A stretch of 64,000 nt of DNA from CAVRUZ01 sp963724495 (GTDB taxonomy: Bacteria > Actinomycetota > Actinomycetes > Propionibacteriales > DAIQRJ01). Position numbers and translations under genes: made by a program. The notes beneath the pieces are model-generated. The model had not been told where the DNA came from. It ran no database searches and worked only from the letters and a program-made list of their open reading frames with translations. Position 1 is the stretch's first letter. Each line of letters starts with the position of its first letter. This document shows positions 58,049 to 64,000 of this stretch, in pieces. The stretch covers positions 62,001 to 126,000 of the forward strand of contig CAVRUZ010000001.1 of NCBI GenBank assembly GCA_963724495.1, in the 5' to 3' direction.

Positions 58049-59263
58049 ATGGCCAGTCCCATGGTCGCGCGCGGACCCAGCGTGCGCGACACCGTGGTGC
58101 TGGGCCTGCTGTCGACGTTCGGGCCGATCTCCCTCGACCTCTACCTGCCGCTGCTGCCCCAACTCGCAGCGGAGCTCGAAACGTCGCCTTCGGCCGCCCA
58201 GGCGACGATCACCGCCTGCCTGCTCGGACTGGCCGCCGGGCAACTGGTGGCGGGGCCACTGAGCGATCGGGTCGGGCGCAAGCGGCCACTGATCGTCGGC
58301 GTGGCGCTCTACGCGGTCTGCTCCCTGCTGTGCGCGGTTGCCCCGAACATCACCGCGCTGTTGGTGCTGCGCCTTCTGCAGGGCCTGGCCGGTGCTGCCG
58401 GGCTGGTCATCGCCCGGGCTGTCGCGCGCGACATGTTCGGCGGGCGCGCGCTGGTGGTCTTCCTCGCGCGGATGATGCTGGTGTCCGGCTTCGCGCCGGT
58501 GGTTGCGCCGGTGCTCGGCGGCCAGCTGGCACGGGTGATGGACTGGCGGGGCGTGTTCGGCGTTCTTGCTGCGATGGGTGTCGTGCTCGTTCTGGCTGCC
58601 CTGCTTGCCTTGCCGGAGTCGCTGCCGCCCGAGCGCCGGTCAGGCGGCCGATGGCACGAAACGCTTCGCGGCTTCGCCGGCCTCCTGCGCGACAAGCTCT
58701 TCATCGGGGTGGCCCTCTGCGGTGGGCTGGCCGGCGCGTCGATGTTCGCCTACATCGCCGGCGCGACGTTCGTCCTGCAGCGGCTGTACGGCCTTACTCC
58801 ACAGGGCTTCTCATTCGTCTTCGGACTCAACTCCATCGGGATCATGGCCTTCGGCCAGCTAGCGGCACGCCTAGTCCGAACCACTCCACCGCAACGCGTG
58901 CTCGCGCTCGGCCTGTCGCTGAACCTCACGGGTGCCGTCGGCCTGCTCATCAGCGTGCTGACACATGCGTCGCTGACTTTCATCGTGTGTTCGCTCTTCG
59001 TGATGGTCGCCAGCCTGGGAACGGTTTTTCCCACCACCACAGCGATTGCCCTATCAGACCATGGTGGCCGCGCTGGAACTGCCTCCTCCCTGCTGGGGCT
59101 TCTTCAGTACGTGTTCGGTGCTCTCGTCGCTCCGCTGGTGGGCATCGCCGGCGAGGACACGGCGGTCCCTCTCGGGGTTGTGGCGGCGAGTGCCAGCTCG
59201 GCCGCCATGGTCATGTTCCTCGTCGTGGTCCGGCGCCGGCTGGCCCGGCACGGGCTCCAATGA
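58049..59263 (+). CDS. Bcr/CflA family MFS drug-type transporter
   Basis: 404 residues, twelve membrane helices. MFS motif GPLSDRVGRKRPLIVG between helices 2 and 3, and the family N-terminus FGPISLDLYLPLLPQLAAEL. Proton-driven efflux of drugs or sulfonamide-like compounds in studied relatives; a sugar-related role here is only suggested by neighbours. Confidence 0.92.
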   Translation: MASPMVARGPSVRDTVVLGLLSTFGPISLDLYLPLLPQLAAELETSPSAAQATITACLLGLAAGQLVAGPLSDRVGRKRPLIVGVALYAVCSLLCAVAPNITALLVLRLLQGLAGAAGLVIARAVARDMFGGRALVVFLARMMLVSGFAPVVAPVLGGQLARVMDWRGVFGVLAAMGVVLVLAALLALPESLPPERRSGGRWHETLRGFAGLLRDKLFIGVALCGGLAGASMFAYIAGATFVLQRLYGLTPQGFSFVFGLNSIGIMAFGQLAARLVRTTPPQRVLALGLSLNLTGAVGLLISVLTHASLTFIVCSLFVMVASLGTVFPTTTAIALSDHGGRAGTASSLLGLLQYVFGALVAPLVGIAGEDTAVPLGVVAASASSAAMVMFLVVVRRRLARHGLQ

Positions 59264-59267
59264 CGCT

Positions 59268-60329
59268 CTAGTCGAATCGAGGAACGTCGACGGCAGCACC
59301 ATCGGCCATCGCCGACTGGTGCGCGCAGATGCCGGGCGCGGTCCAGTCCGCCGCCGTGATGTGGTCCACGGCTGGTGGGCGATCTTCCAGCACAGCCGAG
59401 ACGAACTCGTGTACCAGATGGGGATGCGAACCGCCGTGCCCACCTGACACGAACGGCGCAAGGGCCGTCGGGAGAAGGTCTGGCCGGTCCGGAGGGTGCA
59501 CCAGGTCGACCTGCGTCTTCCCGCCGGGATCCATCGTGTGTCGCATCAACGGGCCGTCGTGGCCCTGCGGCCACTCGATGCTGCCGCGAGTGCCGTACAC
59601 ACTGAAGCCCTCGTAGAAGCCGTGCGCAGTGGCGAAGAATGCCACGGTGATCTCCGCGGCGAGGTTGTCACGCTCGAGCCGGAACAGCCCGCTCTGCAAG
59701 GGATGCTCGTTGTCGTAGGACGACGTGACCGGCAGTGTGCCCGATCCGAGAGCCTGGACCCGGGTGACTCTGGTCTGCGCCAGGGCAAGGGCGGGGGAGA
59801 GCGCATGCGTGAGGTACTTCATCGGCGGATAGCCCTGCCAGTACCAGGGGAAAGCCGTGAGGTCCTGCAGGTGTGCTCCGCGGAAGAACGTCAGGTCGCC
59901 AAGCTCACCCTTCTGATAGGCGTCCCGGGCGTAGAGATACTCGCGGGCGAAGACGGCCGTCTCGGCCATCATGTAGCGCTTCCCACTTGCGTTCACCGCG
60001 GCGATGATCCGGCGCAGTTCGTCGAGCTCGGTGGCCATCGGCACGGCCGACATGCAGTGCCTGCCTGACCCCAGCACGGCGACCACGTGGTCGGCATGAA
60101 AGCGCACGGGAGTGACGACATGGACGGCGTCGAAGCGGTCTGAGGCGAGCAGATCCTCGAGCGAGGTGTAGGTGTCGGTGAGCCCATGCTGTGCCGCGAC
60201 TGCTTCGCGAGCTGCCTGGTCAGGGTCGACAACGGCCACCCGACCGACACCGGGATGTGCCTGGTAGATCTCGACGAACGCCGCGCCGAATCGCAATCCT
60301 GCAACGGCGATGTCCAGCTTGTCGGTCAT
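59268..60329 (-). CDS. Gfo/Idh/MocA family oxidoreductase
   Basis: 353 residues. N-terminal NAD(P) domain (IAVAGLRFGAAFVEIY, slightly off the GxGxxG norm) and the Gfo/Idh C-terminal beta domain. The conserved Lys of the EKP motif is not seen: the equivalent stretch reads SAVPMATE, which may alter or abolish hydride transfer. Such proteins oxidise sugars or inositols, often with the isomerase family of the gene at 57143. Confidence 0.87.
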   Translation of the reverse strand: MTDKLDIAVAGLRFGAAFVEIYQAHPGVGRVAVVDPDQAAREAVAAQHGLTDTYTSLEDLLASDRFDAVHVVTPVRFHADHVVAVLGSGRHCMSAVPMATELDELRRIIAAVNASGKRYMMAETAVFAREYLYARDAYQKGELGDLTFFRGAHLQDLTAFPWYWQGYPPMKYLTHALSPALALAQTRVTRVQALGSGTLPVTSSYDNEHPLQSGLFRLERDNLAAEITVAFFATAHGFYEGFSVYGTRGSIEWPQGHDGPLMRHTMDPGGKTQVDLVHPPDRPDLLPTALAPFVSGGHGGSHPHLVHEFVSAVLEDRPPAVDHITAADWTAPGICAHQSAMADGAAVDVPRFD

Positions 60330-60374
60330 GCACCTTCCTTCGGTCGAGTGGCGTCTGCCTTGCGGAGGTGACGA

Positions 60375-61192
60375 TCAGTCTTCCCCGCCGGGCTCTTCGG
60401 CATCACAGGCGGTGCCCATCCGGCGGAATCCGACGCTGCCGTAGATGGCGGCCACGGAGTCGTTCTCCGCACTGAGGAAGACCGTCTCGATCCCCGTAGC
60501 CCGGGCGTGCTCGGCCATGGCGCTGGCCAGCGCCGTTCCAATCCCGCGCCGGCGCGCACTCGGACGCACCCCGATGCCGGTCACCTCCGAGGCTCCGGAC
60601 TCCGGCCTCGGGATGTGCGCCCCACCGCCGAGTGCCGCACCGGTCTCGGGATCGAAGGCTCCGAACTGCACGAGGAGTCCGCGCTCTGCCAGCGTCCGCG
60701 CCCTACCGGCCCAGTCGTCGGGCTGGGCCTCGGGATCGTCACCGACCTCGGTCCCACCGGCCATGAAGCCGACGCCGACCGCCTCGCGTACTGCGAGGAA
60801 GCGATCGCCGTCACTGCGGCGAACACTGGCTCGATCACCACGTCGTCCACTTCCACCTGGCGCGGTTCGCCGGTCAGCACCATCAGTGGGTAGCGGCCCA
60901 CGCGCAGCCCGGCTTCCTCCGCGGCCGCGGCCATCTCCGGTGCCCTGTCGTCGACCCACTCGAAGAAGACCGGGACCTCCAGCTCTCGCATGCGTGCTGT
61001 CGCCCTGGCGATATCGTCAACCGTCACAGGTGATTCCCGGTCGAGCGTCGGCCGAGCCGCGTAGGTTCCGAGTCCCGCCGGATCGTAGACATGGAGTCCG
61101 CCGAGCGTCTCGACCTTGGCCGTGGCGCGCGGCACGACGTCGAAGTAGTCGCCGATCACGCGGAGAAGGTCCTCATCGTTCACGGGCGCCAC
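60375..61192 (-). CDS. GNAT family N-acetyltransferase (apparent frameshift)
   Basis: About 272 residues. The C-terminal GNAT domain is clear: EVTGIGVRPSARRRGIGTAL (acetyl-CoA loop) and FLSAENDSVAAIYGSVGFRR. The N-terminal half (residues 1-120) is a separate domain of the same frame up to EPVFAA; the frame then changes near 60812-60822, consistent with one lost base, and continues with DGDRFLAVREAVG. Substrate unknown. GTG start at 61192. Confidence 0.8.
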
Positions 61193-61251
61193 AGTGCCAG
61201 AGTCGACGCAGGTAGGCTGTGCCCTTGCTCCGGCGCAGACGCCGCGAGCTG

Positions 61252-61324
61252 GCCGGCGTGGCGCAATTGGTAGCGCACTCGACTTGTAATCGAAAGGTTA
61301 GGGGTTCAAGTCCCCTCGCCGGCT
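61252..61324 (+). tRNA. tRNA-Thr (anticodon UGU)
   Basis: Cloverleaf reads directly: acceptor GCCGGCG (61252-61258) pairs with CGCCGGC (61317-61323); D stem GCGC/GCGC; anticodon loop CTTGTAA with TGT at 61285-61287; T arm GGGG-TTCAAGT-CCCC. The outermost anticodon-stem pair is a C-A mismatch. CCA is not encoded. The decayed insertion sequence begins just downstream. Confidence 0.95.
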
Positions 61325-61342
61325 CAAAACCCCTGTATGGCC

Positions 61343-61407
61343 TCGGCTGATGGTTGACAGTTTGGCTTCGGTTGTGGCTTTACATGTTGTCGGCTGATGG
61401 TTGACAG
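61343..61407 (+). repeat. 18-base direct repeat beside tRNA-Thr
   Basis: TCGGCTGATGGTTGACAG occurs at 61343-61360 and again, identically, at 61390-61407, 47 bases apart. It lies at the expected left end of the IS481-type element and may reflect two nested element ends. Confidence 0.75.
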
Positions 61408-61437
61408 CTTGTTCGGTTGAGTCTTGACACTTCCTCG

Positions 61438-62330
61438 ATGAGGGAGATGAGTGTGGCTGAGCAGCGGTATCTGGCTGTGTTGGCAGTGATCAGCGATGGT
61501 GGGGCGGTCACCGAGGTGGCTGGTCCATGGAAGGTGAGCCGGCAGACGCTGCATGGGTGGCTGGCCCGGTATGAGGAGCAGGGCCTTGAGGGTCTGAATG
61601 ATCGGCCGCGTGGGTTGTCCGCGTCAGATGTCGGCGGTGCTCGAGGCGCAGGTGCTGGAGTTGCGGCGGTCCCGTCCGTATTGGGGGCCTCGGCCGATCC
61701 GGATCCGGATCGAGCTGGCTCGGTTGGGCGTGCCCGGTTGCAGGCGGAGTCGACGATCCATGGGTGCCTGGTGCGGGCCGGGGTGATTGATCCCGGTGAC
61801 GCGTCGACGTCGGGCGGAGCGGCTCAAGCGGTGGGAGCGGGCCGCTGCGATGGAGTTGTGGCAGCTGGATGTGGTGGGTGGGTTCCTGCTTGCCGATGAG
61901 ACCAGCGTGAAGGCGTTGACCGGGATCGACGATCACTCCCGGTATTGCGTGCGGGCTCGGCTGATGGTAGGGAAACGCACGCAGCCGGTGTGTGACGGGC
62001 TGGCTGCGGCGTTGCGGGCTCATGGTGTCCCGGAGCGGATCCTGACCGATAACGGGAATAGTTCACCGGCCGGTTCCACCATCCGCCGGTGGAGGTGCTG
62101 TTCGACCGGATCTGCCGAGAAAACGGGGTGGAGCATCTGTTGACCGCGCCCCGGACGCCGACCACAACCGGCAAGATCGAGCGGTTCCACCGCACGCTGC
62201 GCACCGAGTTCGACACCACCGAGGTGTTTGCCACGGTTCGGATCGCCCAGCAGGCGTTGGACGAATGGGTCGACTACTACAACCAGATCCGCCCGCATCG
62301 CTCGACCGGTGACCGCTCGCGGCGGTCTAC
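61438..62330 (+). pseudogene. IS481-family transposase, multiply frameshifted
   Basis: Helix-turn-helix (TEVAGPWKVSRQTLHGWL), then fragments in alternating frames: LEAQVLELRRSRPYWGPRPI, ESTIHGCLVRAGVIDPGD, the DDE core with WQLDVVGGFLLADE and ILTDNG, and the catalytic Glu region GKIERFHRTLRTEF. Frame changes near 61605, 61735, 61790 and 62055; the C-terminus departs from the family after DYYNQIRPH. Four shifts in under 900 bases exceed the density in housekeeping genes here, so it is probably truly inactive. Confidence 0.85.
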
Positions 62331-62365
62331 CCGTCGTACAGATTCGAAAACGTGCCCAGTCCATG

Positions 62366-62433
62366 CCCTATCAGTTGTGAACGCCTGGAATCGCATCTGG
62401 GCGGCACCAATTCAGCGTTCACAACCGATAGGG
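62366..62433. repeat. Long inverted repeat between IS remnant and secreted-protein gene
   Basis: CCCTATCAGTTGTGAACGC (62366-62384) and GCGTTCACAACCGATAGGG (62415-62433) pair over 19 bases with one mismatch around a 30-base spacer. No T-run follows on either strand. Could be a bidirectional transcription barrier, a recombinase site or an element end. Confidence 0.65.
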
Positions 62434-62445
62434 ATCATTTGCTGG

Positions 62446-63324
62446 TCAGGGTGTCGCACACAGCGCATACGCGCGCACTGACCAGTTACCGAGATATACC
62501 CCGTCGAGATCGCGTGCCTCAGTGCCGGTCACTGAAACGCTGGTCAAGAACTCGTTTGGGGTGTAGTCGTCGATGACAACCTCACCAACACCACCGGAGA
62601 TTTCTCCACCGAGGCCCGTCACTTTTCGACCGGCCGGGCAGGTGACCGTGACACTCTTGTTCACCGAGTTGGTGGCGCTGACGGCCGTAACCCTGACCTG
62701 GCCGACGAGCGGGTTGGCGCACAGTGCGTATGCCCGTGCCGACCAGCTCGCATCTGAATTCACTTCGAATCCGGTTACGGTGACGCTCGTGGCCGGACTT
62801 CCGTTGGGGCGCAGGTCGTCCATTACCACATTTCCCGCCCCTCCGGTGATGTTTCCAGCAGCGCCGGTCAGACGCGTACCCGCTGGGCAGAAGGCCGTGA
62901 TCGACTTGCCGTCAGTTCCGTTTGTAGCCGTGGTTGCCGTGACACGTGTCGCGCCCGCCAGGGGGCTGGCGCAGATTGCGTAGGAATGCAGGTACCAGTT
63001 GCCGGCGAATGGGGCTGCCTCATAGCCCGTCACCGTGTTCTGGGTTCGAGTCGAGTTCGGCGTGAGGTCATCGATGAGCACCGCCCCGCTTGCGCCATTG
63101 ATGTCGCCTCCCACCCCGGTCAGAGTGCGGCCAGCGGGGCAAGCCTCCACTGTGCTCTTCGCGGCGGACGTGTTCGCACTCGTAGACCGATGGAGCTCGA
63201 TATTGGGCACAGCGGCAGCCGATACACCGGCCAGGGCGAAGGTGGTCGCCAGAGTTACAACAATCACTGCAAATGTTCCTCGGCCGCTATGCGACAACAC
63301 ATGGGATCTACTTCTAGTCTTCAT
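62446..63324 (-). CDS. Secreted protein of three tandem ~83-residue repeats
   Basis: 292 residues. Signal peptide (basic start, hydrophobic 18-36, likely cleavage after SAA). The mature part is three repeats, each opening with CPAGxxxTGxxGxIxGGxG, passing through V(I/M)DDxxPN and VTVTGxE, and closing with AYALCA. Each repeat has exactly two cysteines (62/118, 146/202, 229/289; spacings 56, 56 and 60), suggesting one disulfide per repeat. The protein ends right after the third repeat. No function recognised; the composition is Thr/Ala/Gly-rich as in surface or adhesion proteins. Lower-GC context next to an IS remnant suggests acquisition. Confidence 0.8.
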   Translation of the reverse strand: MKTRSRSHVLSHSGRGTFAVIVVTLATTFALAGVSAAAVPNIELHRSTSANTSAAKSTVEACPAGRTLTGVGGDINGASGAVLIDDLTPNSTRTQNTVTGYEAAPFAGNWYLHSYAICASPLAGATRVTATTATNGTDGKSITAFCPAGTRLTGAAGNITGGAGNVVMDDLRPNGSPATSVTVTGFEVNSDASWSARAYALCANPLVGQVRVTAVSATNSVNKSVTVTCPAGRKVTGLGGEISGGVGEVVIDDYTPNEFLTSVSVTGTEARDLDGVYLGNWSVRAYALCATP

Positions 63325-64000
63325 TGACCTGTCCTTAGTTCTGAATCTTCATTGGGGAATAGGCAGATTCGCAGTCGGATCGGGCTAAAGCTTGGTCCAG
63401 TCGACGGAATCGTCTTCACAAGGGCGACCGGGTGCGTGTACAGGCCATGGGGGACTTCGGGCTGTGGCCATCATGCCCTCGTACCGCAGCCGGAGAGAAT
63501 TCTCACCGTCTATCACACGACTCACCCCTAAACTGCTGGGACTGATGTACTGCACGATGGCCTGATCGTGTGGATGGCTCCGGATTTCCTAGGTACTGGC
63601 CACAGGGTTGGCTTTTCGCCAACGTCATCCAGCTCAATTCAGGTGAGAGCAGACTCTCCAACGATATGATCGCCAACGACTGTCTGCGCGTACGCAAGAA
63701 TGCGCCAACGCGGCATCACCACGAAAAGGGCCACCCACACATCTGCCGCAAGATAATCGCTATGCAGTCGGCGCACCTCCTCAGTACAGGAGCGGAGCGC
63801 CATGACGAGCACCGCACCCCCGATGTGCGCTACCACTTCGCGTGCGCCGCGGTCAAGTGGCCTGTGCGTTGCCCAGATCACACCTTTTCAGCCGATATGT
63901 CAACCCCGCACCAGAAAGAACAACCGTGCAATTAGGGCATATCCACGCGTCGTCGCGACCAGGACCCACCGTGAGCGGATCGCGCGACACGCGCCCCGTC
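63325..64000. other. 676-base stretch with no supportable gene
   Basis: Apart from the upstream region of the secreted-protein gene (ribosome site AAGGACAGG just before 63324), I see no coding signal. Frames of 121 codons (63570-63935, plus) and 80 codons (63639-63881, minus) lack recognisable motifs, ribosome sites and the third-position GC bias of the rest of the window. Confidence 0.6.

Larger units (their letters stand above)
61343..62345 (+). mobile_element. IS481-family insertion sequence remnant
   Basis: Defined by the transposase remains at 61438-62330 and TGTCAA/TTGACA-containing sequence at its left side. The right boundary is not identifiable: similarity stops around 62345, before a long inverted repeat. 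No target duplication could be recognised. Confidence 0.65.

Noticed and set aside
63639..63881. 80-codon frame on the minus strand with hydrophobic stretches
   Set aside because: Looked briefly like a membrane-protein fragment, but no family pattern, no start context and no continuation in other frames.
63570..63935. 121-codon frame on the plus strand in the last 676 bases
   Set aside because: No ribosome site, no domain, and amino-acid composition of random frames (many His, Arg, Pro).

Overview
This 64 kb window is high-GC DNA from an actinomycete. The evidence is mycothiol biosynthesis (mshA, mshD), CarD, SenX3-RegX3 with PhoU, an orphan GlnR, GuaB1, HspR-Hsp20, DUF2516, DUF4032 and DUF1707 proteins, and many genes with a TANNNT -10 element only 12-13 bases before the start codon (leaderless promoters). 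Gene order suggests the Propionibacteriales/Nocardioidaceae neighbourhood, but that placement is inference.

Layout. 1-4667: the 5' part of a bleomycin-hydrolase-type aminopeptidase, a two-gene ABC exporter whose two ATPase domains are complementary half-wrecks, and a DUF202 protein. 4680-12086: a phosphate block on the minus strand (pstS-pstC-pstA-pstB, a MutT1-type hydrolase and polyphosphate kinase) with a PHO box ahead of pstS. 12146-24270: mshD-glnR, moaD, map, a T-box-controlled ileS, a cell-wall LCP enzyme, then small conserved actinobacterial genes (DsrE, a 42-residue membrane peptide, a nitrobindin-like protein, YgfZ, Dtd, asparaginase, DUF2516). 24372-37001: mshA, a polymerase-A-like gene, a MOSC protein, gpmA, and an accessory run (PPOX, acetyl esterase, 1251-residue fused ABC exporter, chloramphenicol-phosphotransferase-like kinase, metallo-beta-lactamase) ending at phoU. 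37133-44086: senX3-regX3, a lipoprotein, carD, ispF, cysS-rlmB-nucleotidyltransferase. 44083-53899: aldo-keto reductase, FAD monooxygenase, DUF222/HNH gene, hspR/hsp20, TetR, guaB1, an AAA ATPase and a DUF4032 protein. 53991-61192: a carbohydrate block (UgpC-type ATPase, LacI, ThuA, TIM-barrel isomerase, MFS, Gfo/Idh) plus a GNAT protein. 61252-64000: tRNA-Thr(UGU), a decayed IS481-family element, a large inverted repeat and a secreted protein of three disulfide-type repeats, in DNA of visibly lower GC.

How it fits together. Phosphate handling is the clearest theme. SenX3-RegX3 and PhoU sense and relay phosphate limitation. PHO boxes with 11-base spacing lie before pstS and in the phoU/senX3 divergent region. 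PstSCAB imports phosphate and PPK stores it. Two further RNA-level controls are visible: the T-box at ileS and a large hairpin between pstS and pstC.

Quality note. About a dozen genes, including ileS, map and phoU, contain apparent single-base frameshifts, most of them one extra base. Because housekeeping genes are affected, residual consensus errors are the likeliest cause, and the gene ends given for those genes are reconstructions.
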